A program made the translations under genes and the position numbers. The notes below the pieces were generated by a model, which was not told where the DNA came from, ran no database searches, and saw nothing but the letters and a program-made list of their open reading frames with translations. Source: Streptomyces sp. NBC_01476 (GTDB lineage: Bacteria; Actinomycetota; Actinomycetes; Streptomycetales; Streptomycetaceae). Taken from it: 64,000 bases of DNA. Numbering within the stretch: the stretch's first letter is position 1; every line of letters begins with the position of its first letter. This document shows, one piece after another, positions 9,053 through 18,606 of this stretch. The stretch is taken from contig NZ_CP109446.1 of assembly GCF_036227265.1 (NCBI RefSeq), forward strand, positions 3,047,001-3,111,000, read 5' to 3'.

Positions 9053-10375
9053 TCAGGACAGCCAGGCGCTCCGGGTGGCCGGCATCTCCGCCGCGCCCTC
9101 GGCCGCGGTGCGCACCGCGAGCACCTGATTGACCCCGATCCGGTTCCGTTCGAACGACAGCGCGGACGCCGCCATGTACAGCCGCCAGACCCGCGCCCGG
9201 CCGGGGGAGGTCGCCGCGACCGCCTTGTCCCAGCAGGCCTCCAGATTCCGCACCCAGGCTCGCAGGGTGCGCGCGTAGTGCTCGCGCAGCGCCTCCATGT
9301 CGCGCGCCTCGAAGCCGGCCTGCTCCAGCCAGGAGATGGTCGAGCCGACCGGGGCGAGTTCACCGTCGGGGAAGACGTAGCGGTCGATGAACTCGTCGAT
9401 CCTGTACGTCTCCTCGTCCGCCAGCGGGCGGCGGGCGATCTGGTGGTTGAGCAGCCGGCCGCCGGGCCGCAGCAGGGAGTACAGGGTGCGGGCGTACTCC
9501 AGATAGAGCTCGCTGCCGACGTGCTCCGCCATGCCGATCGACGAAATCGCGTCATAGGGGCCGGTCTTGACGTCGCGGTAGTCCTGCACCCGGATCTCGA
9601 TCCGGTCGGTCAGGCCGGCCTCGGCGACGCGCTTGCGGGCGTACGCGGCCTGCTCGACCGAGAGCGTGATGCCCGTCGCGTGGACGCCGTAGTGCCGCGC
9701 CGCGTGCAGCACCATCGAGCCCCAGCCGCAGCCGACGTCCAGCAGCCGCTGCCCCTCGCGCAGCTGGAGCTTGCGGCAGACCAGGTCCAGCTTGGCGGCC
9801 TGCGCCTCCTCCAAGGTGGTCCCGGGCTCGGCGAAGACCGCGCAGGAATAGACCATCGACGGCCCCAGCACCATCTCGTAGAAGTCGTTGCCGACGTCGT
9901 AGTGGTGCGAAATGGCGTCCTTGTCGCGGCGCTTGGTGTGCGCGATGCCCTCCCGCCGGCGGACCTCCTCCGGGGGCGGCGGGGGCGGCAGCCCGGGCCC
10001 GGCGAGCGCCAGCGCGCTGCGGGCCAGCCGGTAGGTCGCTGGGTCGCGCAGGATGGCGCCCGCCCGCTTCAGGGTCTCGGCGCCGGTCGGGGCGGGTTCC
10101 CCCTCGCCGCGCTCCCAGAAGAGCCCGGAGAGCATATCGAGCGCGGAGTAGAGGTCGCCTTCGATGTCGAGTTCACCGGCCACCCAGGCGCGGGCCAGGC
10201 CCAGTTCACCGGGTCGCCACAGCAGTCGGCGCAGTGCGCGCCGGCGTCGGATCACGAGTACGGGTGCTCCCGAAGGCCCGGCCTCGCTGCCGTCCCAGGC
10301 GCGCACGCGCAGCGGGAACGACGTTGAGAGGGCATGTTCGGCGAGGTCAAGGATGCGATGAGCCGCGTCAGCCAT
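9053..10375 (-). CDS. cfa: cyclopropane-fatty-acyl-phospholipid synthase family methyltransferase
   Basis: A 440-aa SAM-dependent enzyme of the Cfa/CMAS family, which adds a methylene bridge across the double bond of unsaturated membrane phospholipid chains. Residues ~1-140 form the N-terminal lipid-binding region; then SHHYDVGNDFYEMVLGPSMVYSC (the signature), SAM-binding motif I VGCGWGSM, GITLSVEQAAYA, IGMAEHVG and the C-terminal YRIDEFIDRYVFPDG. Length is somewhat above the E. coli enzyme (382 aa). The ATG at 10375 begins MADAAHRILD, as homologues do; its ribosome binding site is weak. Its substrates could come from the desaturase at 55-56 kb. Confidence 0.9.
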   Translation of the reverse strand: MADAAHRILDLAEHALSTSFPLRVRAWDGSEAGPSGAPVLVIRRRRALRRLLWRPGELGLARAWVAGELDIEGDLYSALDMLSGLFWERGEGEPAPTGAETLKRAGAILRDPATYRLARSALALAGPGLPPPPPPEEVRRREGIAHTKRRDKDAISHHYDVGNDFYEMVLGPSMVYSCAVFAEPGTTLEEAQAAKLDLVCRKLQLREGQRLLDVGCGWGSMVLHAARHYGVHATGITLSVEQAAYARKRVAEAGLTDRIEIRVQDYRDVKTGPYDAISSIGMAEHVGSELYLEYARTLYSLLRPGGRLLNHQIARRPLADEETYRIDEFIDRYVFPDGELAPVGSTISWLEQAGFEARDMEALREHYARTLRAWVRNLEACWDKAVAATSPGRARVWRLYMAASALSFERNRIGVNQVLAVRTAAEGAAEMPATRSAWLS

Positions 10376-10454
10376 ACGTCCGAGATTACGACCGAAAACG
10401 GCCGCTGACGCCCCTGACGCGAAAATAACGTTGCAGATACACATACTTACGCCG

Positions 10455-10490
10455 GAAGGGCGCCCGCACCACGGATGGCGGGCGCCCTTC
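10455..10490 (-). terminator. strong hairpin terminator after ndh
   Basis: A perfect 13-bp stem GAAGGGCGCCCGC/GCGGGCGCCCTTC encloses a 10-nt loop. It lies between ndh (ends at 10563 on the minus strand) and the start of cfa, so it most likely ends the ndh transcript. There is no U-tract, as is common in Streptomyces. Confidence 0.8.
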
Positions 10491-10562
10491 GGCGGTGACA
10501 CGGGGACCGGCTGCGCCCGGAACGACTCCGAATAATCCCGGTTCAGCCGGAATGATCCCAGG

Positions 10563-11972
10563 TCAGGAGGCTACGGCGGTTTCCGTCGCCTTCTGGTCTG
10601 CCTTCTCGGCAGGCTCGGCCGGGCGGGCTTCGGCGACCGGCGCCGGGATCGGCCGGGCGGCCAGGTAGAACTCCTCGCGGGGGTTCTCCATGGCGCCCAG
10701 CGCGACGACCTCGCGCTTGAGGAACATCCCCAGCGTCCAGTCGGCGAAGACCCGGATCTTGCGGTTCCAGGTCGGCACGGCCAGGCCGTGGTAGCCGCGG
10801 TGCATGTACCAGGCGAGGCGGCCCTTGACCTTGATCTTGGTCTTCTTGCCGACCACGATCATCGCGACGCCCTTGTGGAGGCCCAGGCCCGCCACCGCAC
10901 CCTTGTTGGCGTGCTTGTAGTCGGCCTGCGGGAAGCCGCGCATCCCGGAGATGACGTTGTCGCCGAGCACCTTGGCCTGGCGCAGCGCGTGCTGTGCGTT
11001 CGGCGGGCACCAGGCGCCCTCGCCGGCCGCCAGGTCCGGGACCTGGGCGTTGTCGCCCGCGGCCCAGATGTAGTCGGTGCCGCGCACCTGCAGGGTGGGC
11101 GCGGTGTCCACGTGGCCGCGCGGGCCGAGCGGCAGACCGAACTTGGCGAGCGCCGGGTTGGGCTTCACGCCGGCCGTCCACACGATCGTGGAGGCGTCCA
11201 CCTCAAGCCCGTTGGCGAGCACCACGTGCTTGTCGACGCAGGACTTCATCGAGGTGCTCAGGAAGACCTCGACCCCGCGCTCGCGCAGGTGCTCCAGGCC
11301 CCAGGTGCCGAGCTCGGGCCCGACCTCGGGCAGGATCTTGTCGGCGGCGTCCACCAGAATGAAGCGCATGTCCTCGCGCTTCACATGGGGGTAGTACGTG
11401 GCCGCGTCGCGGGCCATGTCCTCGACCTCGCCGATGGTCTCCGCGCCGGCGAAGCCGCCACCGATGAAGACGAAGGTGAGCGCCTTGCGGCGGATCTCCT
11501 CGTCGGTGGTGGAGTCGGCCTTGTCCAGCTGCTCCAGCACGTGGTTGCGCAGACCGATGGCCTCCTCGACACCCTTCATGCCGATGCCGTTCTCGGCCAG
11601 GCCCGGGATCGGGAAGGTCCGGGAGACCGCGCCGAGCGCGATCACCAGGTAGTCGAAGGGAAGCTCGTAGGACTCGCCCACGAGCGGCTCGACCTGCGCG
11701 ACCTTGCGGTCCTGGTCGATGGTGGTGACCCGGCCGGTGAGCACCTCGGCCCCGGGGAGCACGCGTCGCAGCGGGACGACGACATGCCGCGGGGAGATGC
11801 TGCCTGCTGCGGTTTCGGGGAGGAAGGGCTGGTACGTCATGTACGAGCGCGGGTCGACAACCGTGACGGTCGCCTCGCCGTACCGCATCTTCTTCATGAT
11901 GCGGCGCGCCGCGTACAGGCCGACGTAACCGCCGCCTACAACGAGGATCCGTGGACGCTCCGTGGTGCTCAT
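10563..11972 (-). CDS. ndh: type II NADH dehydrogenase (NDH-2)
   Basis: A 469-aa FAD flavoprotein that oxidises NADH and reduces menaquinone at the membrane face without pumping protons. The FAD-binding GGGYVGLYAARR is at the N-terminus, an NAD-binding GGGFAGAETIGEVEDM sits near residue 180, and TIVWTAGVKPNP and YIWAAGDNAQVP (the second FAD motif) follow. The C-terminal ~100 residues include the membrane-binding part (RLAWYMHRGYHGLAVPTWNRK) and an Ala/Glu/Pro tail. I chose ATG 11972 (MSTTERPRI), which matches homologues; a GTG at 11990 has a nearby GAGGGGG and is possible. A Rex-type operator lies upstream. Confidence 0.92.
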   Translation of the reverse strand: MSTTERPRILVVGGGYVGLYAARRIMKKMRYGEATVTVVDPRSYMTYQPFLPETAAGSISPRHVVVPLRRVLPGAEVLTGRVTTIDQDRKVAQVEPLVGESYELPFDYLVIALGAVSRTFPIPGLAENGIGMKGVEEAIGLRNHVLEQLDKADSTTDEEIRRKALTFVFIGGGFAGAETIGEVEDMARDAATYYPHVKREDMRFILVDAADKILPEVGPELGTWGLEHLRERGVEVFLSTSMKSCVDKHVVLANGLEVDASTIVWTAGVKPNPALAKFGLPLGPRGHVDTAPTLQVRGTDYIWAAGDNAQVPDLAAGEGAWCPPNAQHALRQAKVLGDNVISGMRGFPQADYKHANKGAVAGLGLHKGVAMIVVGKKTKIKVKGRLAWYMHRGYHGLAVPTWNRKIRVFADWTLGMFLKREVVALGAMENPREEFYLAARPIPAPVAEARPAEPAEKADQKATETAVAS

Positions 11973-12179
11973 GCTTCGAGTATCCAGCACGTTGGGGGCA
12001 CCCCCTCGTGAGCCCCTTCACAAGGTGCTGGACACCCTGTGCTACCCTGCCCGGCTTCACGACCAGGGGGTACGTCCCCTTGTTACCGGGTCCACCGGGC
12101 CCCCTCCCCCACCTGGGCCCTGAACAGCGTCGATTGTCGGCCGGACGGCGCCGGTGCGACGGGCGTCACACCCCTGAAA

Positions 12180-12194
12180 CATGGCCTGGCCATG
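12180..12194. promoter_or_regulatory. palindrome upstream of ndh
   Basis: CATGGCCTGGCCATG is a perfect dyad about 210 bp before ndh. No known regulator site comes to mind. Together with the Rex-type site it lies in the 400-bp gene-free stretch 11973-12372. Confidence 0.35.
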
Positions 12195-12255
12195 CCTTTC
12201 CCGGGTCCGGCGCCCCGGAAGCCTGGGAAAATTGGGCCGCCGGGCGGGAACTTCA

Positions 12256-12271
12256 TGTGAAGAGTTTCACA
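12256..12271. promoter_or_regulatory. Rex operator (ROP) upstream of ndh
   Basis: TGTGAAGAGTTTCACA matches the Rex consensus TGTGAANNNNTTCACA exactly, followed by A to give TTCACAA. Rex is the actinobacterial NADH/NAD+ sensor that represses respiratory genes and is released by high NADH. The site is 284 bp upstream of the ndh start and 117 bp beyond the ppx stop, so ndh is the evident target. A half site TTCACAAG lies at 12018-12025, nearer the gene. Confidence 0.8.
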
Positions 12272-12372
12272 AAGGACTTTCGGCCGCCTTCCGAAGGCGC
12301 CCGCGCAGCCCCCGGCCGCCCGGGCCGCCGGGCGCCCCCGCGAGGAGTTCTGACGAGGGCTCAGGCGAGGAC

Positions 12373-13323
12373 TCAGGCCAGCGAGAAGGCGATGCCGTCG
12401 AGGATGTCGTGCTCGGAGACCACGACCTCCTTCGCCCCGGTCCGCTCCATGATCCGCAGCAGCACCAGCGCGCCCGCGCCGATCACGTCGGTGCGGCCCT
12501 CGTGCATGACGGGGATCGCGGCGCGTTCGGCATGGGTGGCGGTCAGCAGCCGGGTGGTGATCTCCCGGACCTGCTCCAGGGAGACCCGGGAGTGGTGGAT
12601 GGCGGCCGGGTCGTACGCGGGCAGGCCGAGTGCGATGCCGCCGATGGTGGTGACGGAGCCGGCCAGGCCGACGAGGGTACGGGCCCGGTCGAACGGCACC
12701 GCGCGGGCCGCCTCGCTGAGCGCCGCGTCGATGTCGGCGGTCATGGCCGCGATCTGCTCGGGGGTCGGCGGGTCGGTGAGGTGACCGTCGCGCAGCAGGT
12801 GGCGTTCGGTCATCCGGACGCAGCCGATGTTCACCGAGCGGGCCGCGATGACGTGCCTGTCGCCGAGCACGAACTCGGTGGAGCCGCCGCCGATGTCCAC
12901 CACCAGGTAAGGCGTGGGCAGGCCGTCGGCCGCGCCGAGTTCGCGGGTGGCGCCGGTGAAGGAGAACTCCGCCTCCTGGTCACCGGTGATCACCTCGGGT
13001 TCGACGCCGAGGATGGCCCGTACGCCGCGGACGAAGTCGTCCCGGTTCTCCGCGTCGCGCGACGCGGAGGTGGCCACGAACCGCACTCGTTCGTGCGGCA
13101 CACCGTGCACCCGGATCAGCTCGGCGTACTCCCGGCACGCCGCGAAGGTCCGCTCCAGCGCCTCCGGTGCGAGCCGGCCGGTCCGGTCGACGCCCTGCCC
13201 GAGCCGGACGATCCGCATCCGGCGTTCGAGGTCGGTGAGGGTTCCCGCGGCCGGATCGAGGTCGGCGACCAGCAGGCGGATCGAGTTCGTACCGCAGTCG
13301 ATGGCCGCGACGCGTGTCGTCAT
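12373..13323 (-). CDS. ppx: Ppx/GppA family exopolyphosphatase
   Basis: A 316-aa member of the ASKHA superfamily, without the extra HD domain of long Ppx proteins. Phosphate-binding loops are visible: AAIDCGTNSIRLLVAD at the N-terminus, VVDIGGGSTEFV near residue 145 and GLAGSVTTIGGIALG near 220. Short actinobacterial enzymes of this type (compare PPX1 of mycobacteria) hydrolyse polyphosphate, affecting (p)ppGpp and phosphate balance. The ATG overlaps the stop of the DUF501 gene by four bases (ATGA), so the two are translationally coupled. Confidence 0.9.
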   Translation of the reverse strand: MTTRVAAIDCGTNSIRLLVADLDPAAGTLTDLERRMRIVRLGQGVDRTGRLAPEALERTFAACREYAELIRVHGVPHERVRFVATSASRDAENRDDFVRGVRAILGVEPEVITGDQEAEFSFTGATRELGAADGLPTPYLVVDIGGGSTEFVLGDRHVIAARSVNIGCVRMTERHLLRDGHLTDPPTPEQIAAMTADIDAALSEAARAVPFDRARTLVGLAGSVTTIGGIALGLPAYDPAAIHHSRVSLEQVREITTRLLTATHAERAAIPVMHEGRTDVIGAGALVLLRIMERTGAKEVVVSEHDILDGIAFSLA

Positions 13324-13892
13324 TCCTGCTCGCTCCTCTTGCGCCCGTTCGCTTCCGGGCGCTCGGATCCGGGGTCGCCGTCAGGCGCGGGCTGCACGCA
13401 CGGACCCTTCGCCCACCAGTCGGGGAGCAGGGCCAGGGTCTCGTCGCCCAGCGGGTTGACACCGGGGCCGGCGGCGAGGGAGTGGGCGGCGAGGACGTGC
13501 AGGCACTTGACCCGGTCCGGCATCCCGCCGGCGCTCGGGAAGCCCGGCAGGACCTCGATGGCGTCGCGGCGCGCGATGTAGTCCTCGTGCGCGGCGCGGT
13601 AGGCGGCGGCCAGTTCCCCGTCCTCGGCGAGCCGGGCGGTCATCCGCTTCATCACACCGTCCGCCTCCAGCGTGCCGATCGCGGAGGCCGCGCGCGGACA
13701 GGTGAGGTAGTACGTCGTCGGGAAGGGCGTACCGTCCTCCAGCCGGGGCTCGGTCTCCACCACGTCCGGATTGCCGCAGGGGCAGCGGTGGGCGACCGCG
13801 CGCAGGCCGCGCGGCGGGCGGCCGAGCTGGGCCCGGACGGCGGCGATGTCCGCGTCGGTGGGCGGGACTGGGTGCTCAGGGGTGCTGTTCAT
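13320..13892 (-). CDS. DUF501 domain-containing protein
   Basis: A 190-aa protein that nearly always sits between the septum-initiator and ppx genes in actinobacteria. The conserved core is LGRPPRGLRAVAHRCPCG, with a Cys pair that could bind metal, then PTTYYLTCPRAASAIGTLE and GMPDRVKCLHVLAAHSLA. The C-terminus after ~170 is a charged tail. Biochemical function is unknown. It is the middle gene of the operon ftsB-like, DUF501, ppx. Confidence 0.9.
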   Translation of the reverse strand: MNSTPEHPVPPTDADIAAVRAQLGRPPRGLRAVAHRCPCGNPDVVETEPRLEDGTPFPTTYYLTCPRAASAIGTLEADGVMKRMTARLAEDGELAAAYRAAHEDYIARRDAIEVLPGFPSAGGMPDRVKCLHVLAAHSLAAGPGVNPLGDETLALLPDWWAKGPCVQPAPDGDPGSERPEANGRKRSEQE

Positions 13893-13919
13893 GTGCCGTT
13901 CTGCGTCGGAGGGAGCGGC

Positions 13920-14420
13920 TCAGCGGCGGGTCGGGGCCGCGGCGGCGTCGGCCTGGTCGACGCCGTCCCACAGATTGTCGTACCACGGGCGGTGCGCCGC
14001 GGCCTGGTCGGTGGCCCGCCGCCGCGCCGCCGGATCCGCGGTCGTGCTGGGCGCCGGGGCCGCGACCTCGTACCCCGTCTCACCGGGGAGGACGTAGTGC
14101 AGCCGGGCGCGGGCCTGGGCGCGGACGTAGTCCGGGTCCTGCCAGCGCGCCTTCTCCTCGCGCAGTTGCTCGACCTTCTGCTTGGCCTGCTGGGCCTCGC
14201 GCCGCTGGTCGGCGATGTCGGAGCGCTGGGCGATGTACTGCCGCATCGGGTAGGCGAGGGCGATCACCAGGGCGCACAGCACGAGGGCGAGCAGGGCGGC
14301 GCGGCCGGTGAGCTTGTTGCGGCGCACCGGACGCCGGGCCGCGGCACGGTAGACGCGCGCCTGCGCCTCCTGGCCGATCGCCTTCAGCCGGGCCGCGGTG
14401 GAGAACCGGTCCGCCGCCAC
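13920..14420 (-). CDS. FtsB/DivIC septum formation initiator family protein
   Basis: A 166-aa bitopic membrane protein. Residues 1-37 are basic and cytoplasmic, ~40-62 form one transmembrane helix (LTGRAALLALVLCALVIAL), and ~68-100 form a coiled coil (DIADQRREAQQAKQKVEQL) ending in the family hallmark WQDPDYVRAQARARLHYV. FtsB/DivIC proteins bridge FtsL and FtsQ in the division complex. The tail after residue 125 is Ala/Pro/Thr-rich. I chose the GTG at 14420 (VAADRFSTAARLK) with GGGGAG eight bases upstream; longer frames reach back toward eno without a ribosome binding site. It probably shares a transcript with DUF501 (27-bp gap). Confidence 0.9.
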   Translation of the reverse strand: MAADRFSTAARLKAIGQEAQARVYRAAARRPVRRNKLTGRAALLALVLCALVIALAYPMRQYIAQRSDIADQRREAQQAKQKVEQLREEKARWQDPDYVRAQARARLHYVLPGETGYEVAAPAPSTTADPAARRRATDQAAAHRPWYDNLWDGVDQADAAAAPTRR

Positions 14421-14476
14421 GCTGTGACTCCCCTCGCCGTTCCTGACCGCACAACCGTACGTACCCGATACTCCTG

Positions 14477-14513
14477 CGTCCCCGCCCACGGTACGGGACC
14501 GGGTGCGGGGACG
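14477..14513 (-). terminator. hairpin after enolase
   Basis: CGTCCCCGC/GCGGGGACG, a 9-bp stem with a 19-nt loop, lies 53 bases beyond the eno stop. A moderate terminator candidate; some read-through into the ftsB operon is possible. Confidence 0.45.
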
Positions 14514-14565
14514 TACGGAGGCGGTGGCCGTGAAGGCCGGTGCGGGCGTAACCGGTGGGGCAGGG

Positions 14566-15876
<1,311 letters not shown>

Positions 15877-15944
15877 TTATCGGGACGAGCCTAACGGGCA
15901 TCCGGGCCCGGATCGGCGCTAGGCCCGGACCAACAGACGGAATA

Positions 15945-15986
15945 CCCCGGCCGGACACGCCAGGGGGAGGGCGTGTCCGGCCGGGG
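15945..15986 (-). terminator. very strong hairpin terminator after rpfA
   Basis: A perfect 17-bp stem CCCCGGCCGGACACGCC/GGCGTGTCCGGCCGGGG with an 8-nt loop lies between the rpfA stop (16099) and the eno start (15846), both on the minus strand. It isolates eno from rpfA transcription. Confidence 0.85.
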
Positions 15987-16098
15987 TGGTCGAAAGGCTT
16001 CGGCCGGCGTCCATCCGGCGTTCAGCCGGCAACTGCCCGTCCGGGGTCCCGCGGTGCCGGTCCCGGCGGCGGCGTCAGGGCCGTCACCGGGTCCTGGA

Positions 16099-16791
<693 letters not shown>

Positions 16792-16797
16792 TCACCG

Positions 16798-17015
16798 ACG
16801 CCTACGAGGTCAGCTGTCGGGTTCGGACGTGAGTTGCCCGGCCGGACCGCATCGTGCTCGTGCGGCCATCTCGGCTTCACCCCAAGCCGGGCCCCTGCCT
16901 GGTGTACGTACGCAAGCCCGGATGCTCTCCGGTGCTGCGGCGGCGTACGGCCGGGGTCCGGCGGAAGACCTTGGGTCCCCCGCTCCTGCCTGCGGCGCTT
17001 TCGCGTCGACTGTTC
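16798..17015 (-). promoter_or_regulatory. ydaO-type c-di-AMP riboswitch upstream of rpfA
   Basis: Read on the minus strand, the leader carries the conserved blocks of the ydaO/yuaA aptamer in order: GCAGGCAGGAGCGGGGGACC, then CUUGGGGUGAAGCCGAGAUGG, then GGGCAACUCACGUCCGAACC and the 3' block ACAGCUGACCUCGUAGGCGU. c-di-AMP binding to this class generally turns expression off. It is established that a ydaO riboswitch controls rpfA in S. coelicolor. The element ends about 20 bases before the rpfA start. Boundaries are judged from conserved blocks, not from a covariance model. Confidence 0.9.
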
Positions 17016-17079
17016 CCGTCGGGCGGCGGCAGGACTCGGCGTTCCTGCCCGGCGGGGCCCGCTGTGGCGAGCGTCAAAA

Positions 17080-17108
17080 CGTTAAGCACAGCCCCACCGA
17101 TAGGACAA
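17080..17108 (-). promoter_or_regulatory. promoter of rpfA
   Basis: On the minus strand TTGTCC (17108-17103) and TAACGT (17085-17080) are separated by 17 bases. Predicted transcription starts near 17073, about 60 bases before the riboswitch, giving a leader of roughly 300 nt. Confidence 0.5.
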
Positions 17109-17297
17109 ACATCCCGGTTCGGACCGCCTACCGGGTCCGCCCGCCCGGCCGCTGAACGAAGTCGCAGGTCACGGCGGAGAGTTTCAGCGCTCTGCGAGCG
17201 GGCGGTCACAGCGGCCGGAGAGAGGCTTGTCACATCTTCGGAGAGGAACCGTGAGCGGTACGTCCGGTTTGTCGGCCGACCGTCATCAACCCATTTC

Positions 17298-18365
17298 TCA
17301 GCCGAGGTTGAGGATCTGTCCGGGTTTGATGAGGTTCGGGTTGTCGCCGATCGACTGGTGGTTGATGTCGTAGAGGTGCTGCCAGCCGCCGTCCACATGC
17401 TGCGCGGTCGCGATGCCGGAGAGCGAGTCGCCAAGACCCACCGTGTAGCCGTCGGGCCGTGAAGTGCCCGAATCATCACCCTTGTTGGTGGTATCCACCG
17501 AGGTGTTCACCGGGCCCGGGTCGGTGATCGAGTAGATCTGCGTCCGGGTCGCCTGGTCCTGTGCGGCCAGTTCCTCGTCGGTGGGGCTGTAGGGCTTCGC
17601 GTGCTTGCCGGTGCTGCCGGTGCCGTCGCTCGCGCCCGGGAGGCCCGCCGTGGGGTCCGTGGGGGCCAGCGTGGTGGCGCCGGAGCCAGGGGTGACCGGC
17701 GGCGGGGTGACGGTCCCGGTGGGCGGTGTGGCGGGCGTACCGGGCACGGTCGGGTCGGAGGGCGTCACCGGCGGCGGCGTCGCGGTCGGGTCGGTGCTGC
17801 CCGTCGACGGCGTGGTGGGGGTGACCGGCGGCGGGGTGGCCGTCGGGTCCGTGCTGCCGGTGCCGGCGCTCGGCGGCGTGGTCGCCGGAGTCGACGGGTC
17901 CGTCGTCGGGGTGCTCGCGGGCGTGTGCTCGCCGGGCTGCGCCGGCGTCGGGGCGCCCGGGTCGGTCGGCGCGGCGTCGTCGGGGAGCAGGCCGGTGCCC
18001 TGCTCGCAGCCGGGCCAGGCGTTCGGCCCCAGGTCGGTGAGCATCTTCTCGGCCACGGCGATCTGCTGGGCCTCGGTGGCGAGGTCCGGCCGCTTGGCGT
18101 ACGCGGTGCCGCCGTACTGGTCCCAGGTGTCCTGGGTGATGGCGAGGCCGCCGTAGAAGCCGTTGTGGGTGTTGGCGTGCCACATGCCGCCGGTCTCGCA
18201 GAACGCGACACGGTCCCAGGTGGTCTGGTCCGCGGCCTGGGCGGTGGCGGCGCCGAGCAGCGGGAGGGCGATGCCGGCGCCTGTCGCGGCGGCGGTCGCC
18301 ATGGTCACCACGGCCGCGGGGGTCGGGCGGGGGCGTCGGTGCCGTCCGTTACCTGACGAGAGCAT
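17298..18365 (-). CDS. rpfC: resuscitation-promoting factor RpfC-like, LysM-anchored
   Basis: A 355-aa secreted muralytic protein, paralogous to RpfA. Residues 1-45 are a signal peptide (ATAQAA). The Rpf domain spans ~46-120 with catalytic Glu57 in WDRVAFCETGGMW. A 150-residue Pro/Thr/Ser linker follows, containing two copies of TGSTDPTATPPPVTP, and a LysM domain at ~305-355 (YTVGLGDSLSGIATAQH). The linker would let the enzyme span the wall. Homologous to RpfC (SCO3098, from memory). It is a separate transcription unit from rpfA, and I find no ydaO element in its leader. Confidence 0.9.
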   Translation of the reverse strand: MLSSGNGRHRRPRPTPAAVVTMATAAATGAGIALPLLGAATAQAADQTTWDRVAFCETGGMWHANTHNGFYGGLAITQDTWDQYGGTAYAKRPDLATEAQQIAVAEKMLTDLGPNAWPGCEQGTGLLPDDAAPTDPGAPTPAQPGEHTPASTPTTDPSTPATTPPSAGTGSTDPTATPPPVTPTTPSTGSTDPTATPPPVTPSDPTVPGTPATPPTGTVTPPPVTPGSGATTLAPTDPTAGLPGASDGTGSTGKHAKPYSPTDEELAAQDQATRTQIYSITDPGPVNTSVDTTNKGDDSGTSRPDGYTVGLGDSLSGIATAQHVDGGWQHLYDINHQSIGDNPNLIKPGQILNLG

Positions 18366-18525
18366 TGCGGTCGCCTTTCTTTCTGGCCTTACGCGCCCGT
18401 ACGCTCCCGCCCTGGTCCGGTGACCTGCGAACTCGGCCGATCTGGCCGGATTTCCGTCCGCGGCGGTGTGCGCTGGTGGGGATCGGCGCGTCCCGCGAGC
18501 CGTGCGTGCCTCGCGTTGACCGCAG

Positions 18526-18555
18526 AACGTAGCGGGATTGACCGCCGGATCACAA
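18526..18555 (-). promoter_or_regulatory. promoter of rpfC
   Basis: On the minus strand TTGTGA (18555-18550), an 18-base spacer and TACGTT (18531-18526). Predicted start near 18519 leaves a leader of about 150 nt before the gene, with no recognised riboswitch. Confidence 0.45.
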
Positions 18556-18606
18556 GCCGATGTAGCGATCATCACGTCCGGGTCACGGCGGTGACGGGCC
18601 GTCACG

